The notes below the pieces were generated by a model. It made no database searches. It was not told the origin of the DNA and was given only the letters and a program-made list of their open reading frames with translations. Shown one piece after another: positions 8,973 to 16,935 of a stretch of DNA of 64,000 bases. The stretch comes from Exiguobacterium sibiricum 7-3. Lineage in GTDB: Bacteria; Bacillota; Bacilli; Exiguobacteriales; Exiguobacteriaceae. The stretch covers positions 2,059,971 through 2,123,970 of the forward strand of contig NZ_KK211190.1 in NCBI RefSeq assembly GCF_000620865.1, in the 5' to 3' direction. Both the position numbers and the translations under genes were made by a program. Position 1 is the stretch's first letter; every line of letters begins with the position of its first letter.

Positions 8973-9746
8973 ATGTTCAAAAAAATTCTTTCACAAATCG
9001 GCATCGGTGCCGCAACGGTCGATACACGACTCGAACAAGATCACTGTGAACCCGGTGGAACGATTCAAGGGGTCGTTCATATTAAGGGCGGTAACGTCGA
9101 TCAGGAAATCGCCCGGATTTATCTCGCCTTCAATACCCAGTACAAACAAGAAGTCGGGGACAGTACGGCATTCACGACGTTCACACTGGACCGGTTTGCA
9201 TTAAATGAAGCCCCGTTTACGATCGAAGCAGGCGTCGAACGAGAAATACCGTTTACGCTTCAAGTCCCTTTTAATACACCACTTTCCGTCAGCCAATCGA
9301 AGTCGTGGATCGAGACGGGTCTTGATATCGCGCAGGCGGTTGACCCTTCTGACCACGATGCTGTCGTCGTCAAAGCCAATGACTACCAATCGGTCATCCT
9401 TGAAGCGATGGAAGATCTCGGATTCCGCCTCAAGAAAGCCGATACAGAAAAATTACCGGGTCGCTTCCGGAAAGATTTGCCGATCGCGCAGGAACTTGAG
9501 TATTCCGCCCGCGGTACCCATTATGCTCACAAGCTGGACGAAATCGAAGTCATCCTGTTGCAAGACCGGTCCGGCATCGTCATCGTCGTCCAAATCGACC
9601 GCCGTGCCCACAGTCTCGGTTCGCTGTTCAGTGAGATGGCCGGTACGGACGAGACGATGACAAAACTTTCGTTATCGAACCAGGACTTAACTAACCCGTC
9701 ACTTGTAAAGCAACGTCTTGCCGATTTGATTGAACACCACAGTTGA
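8973..9746 (+). CDS. spo0M: Spo0M, arrestin-fold sporulation-control protein
   Basis: A 257-residue protein whose N-terminus, with IGIGAATVDTRLE and VHIKGGNVDQEI, closely resembles B. subtilis Spo0M. Two beta-sandwich arrestin-like domains are expected, and no membrane segment is visible. In Bacillus it affects sporulation and cell shape. In this genome, with neighbouring sporulation genes lost, it probably has a role unrelated to spores. AAAGGAGGAA precedes the ATG. It is monocistronic, ended by a bidirectional terminator shared with tenA. Confidence 0.88.
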   Translation: MFKKILSQIGIGAATVDTRLEQDHCEPGGTIQGVVHIKGGNVDQEIARIYLAFNTQYKQEVGDSTAFTTFTLDRFALNEAPFTIEAGVEREIPFTLQVPFNTPLSVSQSKSWIETGLDIAQAVDPSDHDAVVVKANDYQSVILEAMEDLGFRLKKADTEKLPGRFRKDLPIAQELEYSARGTHYAHKLDEIEVILLQDRSGIVIVVQIDRRAHSLGSLFSEMAGTDETMTKLSLSNQDLTNPSLVKQRLADLIEHHS

Positions 9747-9765
9747 TTAATGTCTTCTATAGAAC

Positions 9766-9807
9766 AAACACCGGATCCGCTTTCTGTCGGATCCGGTGTT
9801 TTTATTT
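9766..9807. terminator. Bidirectional terminator between spo0M and tenA
   Basis: ACACCGGATCCG (9768-9779) pairs with CGGATCCGGTGT (9788-9799) around an 8-base loop, followed by TTTTATTT, with A's on the other side. Confidence 0.88.
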
Positions 9808-9816
9808 CAGTCTTTT

Positions 9817-10512
9817 TTACTTGAATGATGTCATTTCCATCGTCTGTTTATACTGCTGTTCGAACGTCTCTTCCGTCCAGCCCATCTGCCAAAACATCAA
9901 TTCGTAATAACAGCTTTTGACAAAATGTTGTTTCATCCGTTCCCGTTCTTCGGCACTTGCCCGCTCCGCCAAATCATTCAGACGATCGATTTGTTCAAAG
10001 ACGACCCGCTCGAACCACTCGGAACTGTATGTCGAAATCCATTGCTGATAAATCGGTGAAGCCGGTGAAGCCGCCTGTAACTGTTGTCCAATCTCATAGT
10101 AAAGCCAGTAACACGGTAAAATCGCAGCGATGGTCTCCCCGAGCGTCCCTTCACTTGCATGGTGCATATGCGAAATATAAGCGTATGCTGTCGGTGCTGG
10201 TTCAAACTCTGCCAGTGTCTTGTCCGAAATCCCAAGCGGTTCAAAAAACGATTGATGCAGACTGAGTTCTGCAGCATAGGTCGACGTCGCATGTTCCGCG
10301 AGTTCGGCAATCGTCGCGAAGTCCTGTGCCTTCGACGCGGCCCGCGCCTGAATTTTCGCGAAATGTTTTAAGTAATAGGCATCCTGTAGGACGTAATGGC
10401 GAAATTTTGCTTCCGGTAGTGTTCCATCCGCAATCCCTGTCACGAATGGATGGGTAAAGCTGCTGTCCCAATACCGTCTTGCCGCTTGCCGGATTTCTTC
10501 ACTGAATGTCAT
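9817..10512 (-). CDS. tenA: TenA-family thiaminase II (aminopyrimidine aminohydrolase)
   Basis: A 231-residue all-helical protein that hydrolyses aminopyrimidine breakdown products of thiamine, feeding HMP salvage. Visible family features are HPFVTGIADGTLP, FRHYVLQDAYYLKHFA, PCYWLYYEIG and SSEWFERVV, with CYYELMFWQM at the end. AAAAGGGGGAAA precedes the ATG at 10512. The ORF continues upstream through the leader, but those codons are riboswitch RNA. Unlike the B. subtilis tenA-tenI-thi operon, it stands alone here. Control is by the TPP riboswitch upstream. Confidence 0.92.
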   Translation of the reverse strand: MTFSEEIRQAARRYWDSSFTHPFVTGIADGTLPEAKFRHYVLQDAYYLKHFAKIQARAASKAQDFATIAELAEHATSTYAAELSLHQSFFEPLGISDKTLAEFEPAPTAYAYISHMHHASEGTLGETIAAILPCYWLYYEIGQQLQAASPASPIYQQWISTYSSEWFERVVFEQIDRLNDLAERASAEERERMKQHFVKSCYYELMFWQMGWTEETFEQQYKQTMEMTSFK

Positions 10513-10533
10513 GTTTTTTCCCCCTTTTGTAAT

Positions 10534-10570
10534 CAAAAAAACGCCACACCCGATGTCAGGCATGACGTGA
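10534..10570 (-). terminator. Expression-platform terminator of the TPP riboswitch
   Basis: On the minus strand GTCATGCC can pair, with three G-U pairs, to GGTGTGGC around TGACATCG, followed directly by seven T's and then the tenA ribosome site. Its position between aptamer and gene suggests that TPP binding ends transcription here. Confidence 0.7.
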
Positions 10571-10594
10571 AAAGACCATAAAAAGAGGATCGTC

Positions 10595-10690
10595 CACGCC
10601 ACTTCCCTCCGTAAGTCCAAACTTAATCAGGTTCAAAGGGTCCGAACGTCTTCGTCGTCTCAGTCAGCCTACTGACTCCCCTAGTGGTCG
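10595..10690 (-). ncRNA. TPP (THI-box) riboswitch aptamer
   Basis: The minus strand shows the conserved THI elements in order: ACTAGGGGAGTC, then GGCTGA and CTGAGA, then GACCCTTTGAACCTGAT, then CGGAGGGAAGTGG. These form the two arms that bind thiamine pyrophosphate. It sits just upstream of a terminator and tenA, so it should switch tenA off when TPP is abundant. Of the 370 bases between tenA and the next gene, this RNA and the FapR-like site at 10848 are what I can identify. Confidence 0.95.
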
Positions 10691-10840
10691 CTATTTGATT
10701 TATTTTGAGTTTATCATGATTTGATGTGGAATTGACCCATTCTCGTCATTTCACTCCATTTTTTTGTACAATGGAACATGACGGAAGGTGGATGACGGCT
10801 CGTCCTTGAGACCGATTCTCTTCTGTCGCCGGTCGATTAG

Positions 10841-10865
10841 ACTAAATTTAGTACCTGATACTTAA
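10841..10865 (+). promoter_or_regulatory. FapR-like operator before the DUF1002 gene
   Basis: TTAGTACCTGATACTTA at 10848-10864 matches the recalled FapR operator TTAGTACCTRRTACTAA at 16 of 17 positions. A second perfect 12-bp dyad, ACTAAATTTAGT (10841-10852), overlaps its left half. The site lies 18 bases before the start codon, overlapping the likely promoter. FapR represses membrane-lipid genes and is released by malonyl-CoA. Confidence 0.6.
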
Positions 10866-10882
10866 CTTATGGAGGAACTTTT

Positions 10883-11764
10883 ATGAATAAAACCATGACA
10901 TGGACCGCTTCGGCATTACTTGCTACGACGTTATTACTGCCAACGGCCGCATCTGCCGAGCAGGTCGTCGACAAAACGATTATCACACTGGGCGAATCGC
11001 TCGGAGCGAATGATAAAACATGGGTCTTGTCCCGTCTGAACGCACCGGAAGGCATCACCCCGATCATCGCGACATCTGCGGATGAAGAAAAATATCTCGG
11101 GAAAAACATTCCCCAGTCCCAACGCGGCGGCGGGATGTATTCGTCCGCCAAGATCGAGTTGGCTGAAAAAGGCGACGGTCTGTCCGTTGCAACGGAAAAC
11201 ATCACCTGGGTCACAAAGGACATGTACCTCAATGCGCTTGTCACGGCCGGTGTGACCGATGCGGACATCACGATTACGTCTCCTTACAAGGTAACCGGAA
11301 CATCTGCCTTGACCGGAATCATGAAAGCCTACGACCAAACGTCGGCTGAGACCGGCATTAAACTGACGGATGAACGAAAAGATTTGGCCCAGCAAGAATT
11401 GTCGGTCACGTCAGATGTCGGGAAAACAGTCGGGACGGACAAGGTCGCCGACTTGATGAACGAAATCAAAGCGGAAATCGCCAAACAGAAACCGGAAACG
11501 AAAGTCGAGATTGAGAACGTCATCGTCCAAGTCATTCAAAATAACAATATCAATCTGTCCGACGCCCAAATGGACCGTTTGACCGGTTTGTTTAACCAAA
11601 TGGAACAAGCCGACCTCAACTGGGGACAGATTGAGAGTGGACTGAAGGATGCCGGGCAAAACATTCAGGCCTTTGCAACATCAGAAGAAACAAAAGGATT
11701 TTTTGCAAAGCTGTTTGACGGCTTAAGTGCCTTCTTCAACTCGATCGCCGGCTTATTTAAATAA
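10883..11764 (+). CDS. Secreted DUF1002-family protein (YpuA-like)
   Basis: A 293-residue protein with a Sec signal peptide (LLATTLLLPTAASA, cut after about residue 25) and the DUF1002 pattern, including a GGGMYSSAKIEL-like block and TVGTDKVADLMNEIKAEIAKQ. A C-terminal segment, FFAKLFDGLSAFFNSIAGLFK, looks like an amphipathic or hydrophobic helix. The family's function is unknown, although YpuA in B. subtilis is cell-wall associated (recalled). ATG follows TGGAGGAAC. The FapR-like operator upstream suggests a tie to envelope lipid supply. No terminator is evident after it, so readthrough into the ABC-F leader is possible. Confidence 0.78.
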   Translation: MNKTMTWTASALLATTLLLPTAASAEQVVDKTIITLGESLGANDKTWVLSRLNAPEGITPIIATSADEEKYLGKNIPQSQRGGGMYSSAKIELAEKGDGLSVATENITWVTKDMYLNALVTAGVTDADITITSPYKVTGTSALTGIMKAYDQTSAETGIKLTDERKDLAQQELSVTSDVGKTVGTDKVADLMNEIKAEIAKQKPETKVEIENVIVQVIQNNNINLSDAQMDRLTGLFNQMEQADLNWGQIESGLKDAGQNIQAFATSEETKGFFAKLFDGLSAFFNSIAGLFK

Positions 11765-11792
11765 TCTGTTCTTTCTTTCCTTCCAGGTGACA

Positions 11793-11801
11793 TGGTAAAA
11801 T
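11793..11801 (+). promoter_or_regulatory. Possible extended -10 promoter of the ABC-F leader
   Basis: TGGTAAAAT fits an extended -10 element about 35 bases before the leader ORF; no good -35 is visible. Confidence 0.4.
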
Positions 11802-11835
11802 AAAGATATCGAATGAGAAAAGGTGGTGGGAAGAA

Positions 11836-11916
11836 ATGGGTTTTGCTGCGTGTAAGCATTGGTTGATGGAACAACTTTATCTGTTGCGCGCAATTTTTCA
11901 TGGAATGGCGTTCTAA
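11836..11916 (+). CDS. 26-residue leader peptide of the ABC-F attenuator
   Basis: A short ORF with a plausible ribosome site (AGGTGGTGGGAAG) and ATG at 11836, ending TAA at 11914. The peptide starts MGFAACKHWL and ends RAIFHGMAF. It lies in the transcribed leader of the ABC-F gene. Its last codons (11906-11913, TGGCGTTC) can pair with GAACTCCA at 11941-11948, the left part of a proposed antiterminator. A ribosome stalled near the end of the ORF would break that pairing. The call rests on position and RNA folding, not on homology. Confidence 0.65.
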   Translation: MGFAACKHWLMEQLYLLRAIFHGMAF

Positions 11917-11992
11917 GGGGTCAGTCTGCCCTTTTTTGAAGAACTCCATACTCGAAAAATAAAGCAAAGCGCATCTTCCACGAGTCGAGGAG
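11906..11992 (+). promoter_or_regulatory. Antiterminator / anti-antiterminator region of the ABC-F leader
   Basis: Two exclusive folds are visible. Fold A pairs TGGCGTTC (11906-11913) with GAACTCCA (11941-11948), 7 of 8 bases, enclosing AAGGG/CCCTT (11915-11932) followed by TTTT, itself a weak terminator. Fold B pairs CTCC (11944-11947) and ACTCG (11950-11954) with CGAGT (11981-11985) and GGAG (11989-11992), taking up the 5' arm of the main terminator. Fold A favours termination, fold B favours readthrough. Confidence 0.6.
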
Positions 11993-12018
11993 AGTGCTGT
12001 TTGCACTCTCCTTTTTTT
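11989..12018 (+). terminator. Attenuator terminator before the ABC-F gene
   Basis: Perfect 9-bp stem GGAGAGTGC/GCACTCTCC around TGTTT, then seven T's. It ends only 25 bases before the ABC-F start codon and lies inside the same leader, so it is an attenuator rather than an end-of-operon terminator. Confidence 0.85.
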
Positions 12019-12043
12019 GATGCGTCAGAGAGGAAATTTTAAT

Positions 12044-13909
12044 ATGATGATCTGCGACATCCAACACCTGACAAAACAATTCGGAGGCGATGACATCTTA
12101 ACCGATGTGTCCCTCTTCATCCAACCACATGATCGGATCGGTTTAATCGGACGCAATGGTAGCGGAAAAACGACCCTCCTGCGTTTGATTGCACGACTAG
12201 ATTCACCCGACGCCGGAACCATCTATCAAAAAAGTGGACTATCGATCGGTTACTTGGAACAGTTACCGGTATACAATTCCGACATGACCGGACTGGATGT
12301 CCTGTGGACCGCGTTTGCCCCGTTGCTCGACTTACGACAATCACTACACGATCTCGAACAAGCTATGGCAACGAACACGGATCAAATTGAATCGTTGCTT
12401 GAGCAGTACACGAAGGTGACGGAAACATTCGAGCGGCAAGGCGGTTATCTGCTTGAATCCAAGGTCGACCGGATGATCAACGGTTTACGGCTACATCCTC
12501 TACTCGACCGGTCGTTCGAACAGCTCAGCGGCGGCGAACAAACGAAAATCTGCCTCGGACGGATGCTGTTAACCGAACCCGATTTGTTGATTCTCGATGA
12601 GCCGACGAACCATCTTGATCTCGAAGCCGTCGAATGGCTTGAATCATTTTTATCGAGCTATGCTGGCGCCGTTCTAATTGTGTCACACGATCGTGTATTT
12701 CTCGATACGGTCGTGACGAGCATTGCCGAACTGGAAGATGGTCAGATCCAACTATACCGGGGGAATTATTCGTACTATATGACGGAAAAAGAACGTCTGT
12801 TGCTCGAACAATTCCATGCCTATCAGGAACAACAAAAAAAAATCAAGCAAATGAAGGATGCGATCCGCCGCCTCCGCCAGTGGGCGAATGAAGCTTCTCC
12901 ACCGAGCGAAAAGCTGTTTCGGAAAGCGAAATCGATGGAACGGGCACTTGAACGGATCGAACGCATTAAACGTCCTCAACTCGAAGCCGAGACGCCGGAT
13001 GTCGTTTTTAATGCACAAGGCAAAACAAGCCGGATGGTCTATCGACTAGAAAACGTCAGCCTCTCCTTTACTGAATCTCCATTGTTTCACTCCTTAACTG
13101 TTGAAATCGCCGCAAAAGACCGTTTAGCTATCGTTGGTGCCAATGGCAGCGGAAAAACAACCCTGTTACAACTGTTGTTAGGACGTATCGAACCGACAAG
13201 CGGGCTCATCTCGCAGGGTCCTTCGGTAAAAGTCGGCTATTTATCGCAACACATCGATTTTCCTGACGATCAACGCTTGATTGATGTCTTTTGGTCAGCC
13301 ATCGATAGCGATGAAGGAACAGCCCGAAAACGGCTTGCCCAGTTTTTATTTTTTGGTCCACGTGTCTTTTTACCTGTAGCTGCCTTGAGTGGAGGCGAAC
13401 GGATGCGGTTGATGCTCGCAATCCTCGTCCACTCGGAATTAAATGTATTGATTCTCGATGAACCGACGAACCATCTCGATATCGAATCGCGTGACTCTCT
13501 CGAAGAAGCCCTTGAGTCGTTTGAAGGGACGTTGATCGCCGTTTCACATGATCGTTACTTTTTGAATCGTCTGTTTACGAAAACACTTTGGCTCGATCAA
13601 ACGCCCATCCTGTATCCAGGTCCTTATGCGTATGCGGTAAGTAAACATGCCGGAAAGCCTTCTATTGCTGATACGGAGCACATCCCTTTCAATAAAAAAC
13701 TGCCTAAACAATCGTCTCCGATTAGTTCGGTACAACCATCCCGACAGCTGGAAGAAACAATCAATCAAGCAGAGCAAGAGCTTTTCCTTCTGGAATCGCA
13801 ACTGGAACAGGCAAGTGATTATGAAGTACTGGCGAAACTTTTTGCCACTCGTGAAGAGCTGGTCCACCAGCTCGATGATCTCTATGAACAATTCCTTGCT
13901 TCAGAATGA
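12044..13909 (+). CDS. ABC-F ATPase, candidate ribosome-protection / antibiotic-resistance protein
   Basis: A 621-residue soluble protein with two ABC domains and no membrane segment. Domain 1 has GRNGSGKTT, LSGGEQTK, LLILDEPTNHLD and SHDR; domain 2 has GANGSGKTT, LSGGERMR, VLILDEPTNHLD and SHDR. Between them lies the linker that enters the ribosomal E/P sites, including RQWANEASPPSEKLFRKAKS and ERALERIERIKRP. A C-terminal extension (about 530-621) is predicted coiled coil. ABC-F proteins act on stalled or drug-bound ribosomes. Housekeeping members such as YdiF are an alternative, but the leader peptide plus attenuator is typical of drug-inducible ARE ABC-F genes (vmlR, msrD and lmo0919 types). 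ATG at 12044 follows AGAGAGGAAA. Confidence 0.85.
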   Translation: MMICDIQHLTKQFGGDDILTDVSLFIQPHDRIGLIGRNGSGKTTLLRLIARLDSPDAGTIYQKSGLSIGYLEQLPVYNSDMTGLDVLWTAFAPLLDLRQSLHDLEQAMATNTDQIESLLEQYTKVTETFERQGGYLLESKVDRMINGLRLHPLLDRSFEQLSGGEQTKICLGRMLLTEPDLLILDEPTNHLDLEAVEWLESFLSSYAGAVLIVSHDRVFLDTVVTSIAELEDGQIQLYRGNYSYYMTEKERLLLEQFHAYQEQQKKIKQMKDAIRRLRQWANEASPPSEKLFRKAKSMERALERIERIKRPQLEAETPDVVFNAQGKTSRMVYRLENVSLSFTESPLFHSLTVEIAAKDRLAIVGANGSGKTTLLQLLLGRIEPTSGLISQGPSVKVGYLSQHIDFPDDQRLIDVFWSAIDSDEGTARKRLAQFLFFGPRVFLPVAALSGGERMRLMLAILVHSELNVLILDEPTNHLDIESRDSLEEALESFEGTLIAVSHDRYFLNRLFTKTLWLDQTPILYPGPYAYAVSKHAGKPSIADTEHIPFNKKLPKQSSPISSVQPSRQLEETINQAEQELFLLESQLEQASDYEVLAKLFATREELVHQLDDLYEQFLASE

Positions 13910-13936
13910 CCTTTCCGCCGTATATCACGCTATTTC

Positions 13937-13966
13937 GACCTGTCGTAACCTGCGGCAGGTCTTTTT
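13937..13966 (+). terminator. Terminator after the ABC-F gene
   Basis: GACCTGTCG pairs with CGGCAGGTC (one G-U) around TAACCTG, then TTTTT. Confidence 0.8.
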
Positions 13967-14048
13967 GTATAGTCGTGAAACAAGTTTATTTTTTACGTTA
14001 TGAATAATTAACCTGATTAGTTTTTGAAAAAAAGTTTTAAAATTTATC

Positions 14049-14076
14049 TTGCATATTATCTGAAAATTCGTATAAT
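14049..14076 (+). promoter_or_regulatory. SigA promoter of the AGCS symporter gene
   Basis: -35 TTGCAT (14049-14054) and -10 TATAAT (14071-14076), 16-base spacer, about 47 bases before the start codon. Confidence 0.65.
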
Positions 14077-14122
14077 TTAGCGTATAGCCATTTTACTAAA
14101 ACACATTAGGAGGAATTTTCAG

Positions 14123-15598
14123 ATGGATGCTTTTCAGCAAGCAGTACAATCAGGAGTCGATTTTGCCAACAACTTATTATGGTCTTATGTTCTAATCGCG
14201 GCACTGATCGGAGTCGGCATCTATTTCACAATTCGGACAAAATTCATCCAGTTCCGGTACTTAAAAGAAATGTTCCGCGTTACGCTCGATAAAAACGAGA
14301 AAACAACGGATGACGGAGGAGAAAGCATTACCTCGCTTCAATCCTTCTTCATCGGTGCCGCCACACGAATCGGGACCGGCAACCTGGCCGGTGTCACGAT
14401 TGCCATCACACTCGGTGGTGCGGGCGCCGTCTTCTGGATGTGGATGGTTGCTTTACTGGGAGGCGCAACTGCCTTGATCGAAAGCACGCTCGCTCAAGTC
14501 TATAAAGTCCGCGATAGCAAAACGAATGCGTATCGTGGCGGTCCTGCCTACTACATCGAAAAAGGTTTAAAAAACCGTGCTCTCGGTGTTGTGTTTGCCA
14601 TCTTAATCGCTGTCACGTTCGGCTTAATCTTCAACTCCGTTCAATCGAACACGATTGCTGCCGCCTTTGATAATGCGTTTGGAATCAATAAAGCCGTCGT
14701 CGGTGGTGTACTCGTCGTCTTAACAGGACTTGTTATCTTCGGTGGCGTTCACCGGGTAGCGAAGTTCTCAGCTATCGTCGTCCCTGTCATGGCCGGACTT
14801 TATCTCATTGCTGCGCTGTTCGTCGTCGTCACGAACCTGACGGAACTTCCGGGCGTCTTCGCGATGATTTTCAAGAGTGCTTTCGGCATCGAACAAGCAT
14901 TTGGTGGATCAGTCGGAGCCGCCATCTCACTCGGAGTAAAACGTGGTCTGTTCTCAAATGAAGCCGGTATGGGGTCTGCACCAAACGCAGCAGCAGCTGC
15001 GGAAGTATCTCATCCTGCGAAACAAGGTTTCCTGCAAACACTTGGTGTTTTCCTTGATACGTTGATCGTCTGTACGGCAACTGCTGCCATCGTTCTTCTC
15101 AGTGACAGTTATGCGACAGGCAACGGGGAAGGAATCGCGATGTTACAGAACGCATTAGGTGAACAACTGGGTGCCGTCGCTCCTGCCTTCATCGCAATCT
15201 GTGTCTTCTTATTCGCTTTCAGTTCAATCGTCGGCAGTTACTACTACGGTGAAACGAATATCGAATTCATTAAAAACAGTCCGGCTGCTGTCTTCGGATT
15301 CCGGATCGCGACAATGGCCTTTGTCTTCATCGGTTCTGTCCTCAGTCTCGGAGTGGTCTGGAGCTTCGCCGATCTCTTCATGGCAGGTATGACGTTGATT
15401 AACTTGACAGCAATCTCGCTCTTAGGCGGCATCGCCCTCAAAGTTATCAACGACTACCAGGAACAACGGAAGAAAGGGCTTGATCCGGTCTTCTCGGCAA
15501 AAGCACTTGGAATCGAAAATACAGAGTGTTGGGACGAAGAAGAACCCGTCCGTCCGGCAGCAGGAGAAGCATCCCCTCCTCCAATCGCCCGTCGCTAA
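14123..15598 (+). CDS. Alanine/glycine:cation symporter family protein (AlsT-like)
   Basis: A 491-residue membrane protein with about ten or eleven helices, of the AGCS (Na+/alanine or glycine symporter) family. Family blocks include FFIGAATRIGTGNLAGVTIAI, ALIESTLAQVYK, GGPAYYIEKG and GLFSNEAGMGSAPNAAAAA, which contain the substrate and sodium sites. B. subtilis AlsT/GlnT-type proteins move alanine or glutamine; the exact substrate cannot be told. The C-terminal tail (about 455-491) is hydrophilic, rich in Glu and Pro. AGGAGGAATT precedes the ATG. It is monocistronic, between its own promoter and terminator. Confidence 0.88.
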   Translation: MDAFQQAVQSGVDFANNLLWSYVLIAALIGVGIYFTIRTKFIQFRYLKEMFRVTLDKNEKTTDDGGESITSLQSFFIGAATRIGTGNLAGVTIAITLGGAGAVFWMWMVALLGGATALIESTLAQVYKVRDSKTNAYRGGPAYYIEKGLKNRALGVVFAILIAVTFGLIFNSVQSNTIAAAFDNAFGINKAVVGGVLVVLTGLVIFGGVHRVAKFSAIVVPVMAGLYLIAALFVVVTNLTELPGVFAMIFKSAFGIEQAFGGSVGAAISLGVKRGLFSNEAGMGSAPNAAAAAEVSHPAKQGFLQTLGVFLDTLIVCTATAAIVLLSDSYATGNGEGIAMLQNALGEQLGAVAPAFIAICVFLFAFSSIVGSYYYGETNIEFIKNSPAAVFGFRIATMAFVFIGSVLSLGVVWSFADLFMAGMTLINLTAISLLGGIALKVINDYQEQRKKGLDPVFSAKALGIENTECWDEEEPVRPAAGEASPPPIARR

Positions 15599-15609
15599 TT
15601 TCATGATTG

Positions 15610-15649
15610 CCTTGGACATGACGTATCTCGTGATGTCCAAGGTTTTTTT
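15610..15649 (+). terminator. Terminator after the AGCS gene
   Basis: CCTTGGACAT pairs with ATGTCCAAGG, followed by seven T's. Confidence 0.88.
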
Positions 15650-15717
15650 CTGTCCAGGATTATGTTTATCTAATGTTGGGAAAATAGGAACAGATAGAAT
15701 TAAAGGAGGAATCATTT

Positions 15718-16608
15718 GTGTCAAAAGTCATGCTCATCATCAATCCGTCATCCGGTAAAGAACTTGGAAAGAAACACGCTGAATTTGCAGAAGGAACATT
15801 GGCTCAACGGTTTACGGAAGTCGATGTGCGCTTCACAGAAAAAGAACGCGATGCAACTGAATTCGCCACACAAGCTGCCATCGGGCACTATGATGCCGTC
15901 GTTGCTATGGGCGGAGATGGGACGGTCAATGAAGTCATCACCGGTATCGCGGAACAGGGGCATCGTCCGACACTCGGAATCGTTCCTCTCGGGACGGTCA
16001 ATGATTTAGCGCGTGCTTTACACATCCCGACTGATCCCGAGGAGGCCATCAGCGCTTTAGAAGATGCTCCGCCCCGTCCACTCGATATCGGTAAATATGA
16101 CGATCATTATTTCATGAACGTCATCGCTGTTGGATTGATTGCAGAAGCGGTCGAAGAAGTCAGCGTCGAACAAAAAACATCACTTGGTTCCGTCGCTTAT
16201 TTCATTGAAGGATTAAAAGCCTTTAAGGACCACAGTCCTTATCCAATCCGACTGACGGCGGAAGAAAAATCATTTGATGGTGAAACGCCTCTCTTGATTA
16301 TTTCCCTGACTAATTCCGTCGGAGGTTTTGAGTCGTTCGCGAAGGATGCCCGTGTCGATGATGGTCTGTTACATGTCTTCATCGTCAAGCAGCTTGGTTT
16401 CTTTGATGCTTTACAGGCCTTACCGAAACTATTGACCGGAAATATTTCCGATGCAGATCAAGTGGACTATTTTACGACAAAAGAAGTTCATATTGATTCG
16501 AAAGAACGTCTTCCGATTAATGCTGACGGCGACACAGCGGGTCATCTTCCCGTTACGGTTCAAGTTTTAAATCAACATTTAACTGTTTTCGCACCCATTT
16601 CTAACTGA
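15718..16608 (+). CDS. Diacylglycerol kinase-family lipid kinase (DagK/YegS type)
   Basis: A 296-residue protein of the DAGK_cat family. It shows INPSSGK at the N-terminus, the nucleotide-binding GGDGTVNEV and LGTVNDLARAL, and DGLLHVFIV and INADGD near the end. Members phosphorylate diacylglycerol to phosphatidic acid or act on other lipids. It is close in length to B. subtilis DgkB-type enzymes, but YtlR/YerQ-like paralogs exist, so I give no symbol. GTG at 15718 follows AAAGGAGGAAT. It stands alone between two terminators. Confidence 0.85.
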   Translation: MSKVMLIINPSSGKELGKKHAEFAEGTLAQRFTEVDVRFTEKERDATEFATQAAIGHYDAVVAMGGDGTVNEVITGIAEQGHRPTLGIVPLGTVNDLARALHIPTDPEEAISALEDAPPRPLDIGKYDDHYFMNVIAVGLIAEAVEEVSVEQKTSLGSVAYFIEGLKAFKDHSPYPIRLTAEEKSFDGETPLLIISLTNSVGGFESFAKDARVDDGLLHVFIVKQLGFFDALQALPKLLTGNISDADQVDYFTTKEVHIDSKERLPINADGDTAGHLPVTVQVLNQHLTVFAPISN

Positions 16609-16626
16609 TTCTTTTCACCTATATCC

Positions 16627-16662
16627 CGTGACGATGTGCCCCCTCACATCGTCACGTTTTTT
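16627..16662 (+). terminator. Terminator after the lipid kinase gene
   Basis: Perfect 12-bp stem CGTGACGATGTG/CACATCGTCACG around a short loop, then six T's. Confidence 0.9.
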
Positions 16663-16803
16663 GATATTTTCTCAAAAGACGAACCATATATTCTATTTTG
16701 ATAAGAATAAATTCAGATACTAAATGAAATATTATCCATTACAATATATGTTATACAACTATAATCTTGCAATGAAACTGAAATATTTTTGTGTTATTTG
16801 CGA

Positions 16804-16812
16804 TGCTATAAT
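16804..16812 (+). promoter_or_regulatory. Extended -10 promoter of the SH3/M23 peptidase gene
   Basis: TGCTATAAT lies in a strongly A+T-rich stretch. It would give a leader of about 115 bases containing a small AAGGG/CCCTT hairpin. Apart from the terminator before it, I see nothing else in the 327 bases between genes. Confidence 0.5.
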
Positions 16813-16935
16813 CATGCTAGCAAGAAAATATTTATACATATTAAATACATATGCTTTGTATCTTACAACTTTGAAAGGGTCTTGTTCCCTTACATAATCG
16901 TCCGTCGTCTTTCACACTTTAGGAGGAACTTCTAC

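Noticed and set aside
10513-10620. N-terminal extension of TenA from 10620
   Set aside because: These codons lie in the TPP riboswitch and its terminator; the ATG at 10512 has a perfect ribosome site.
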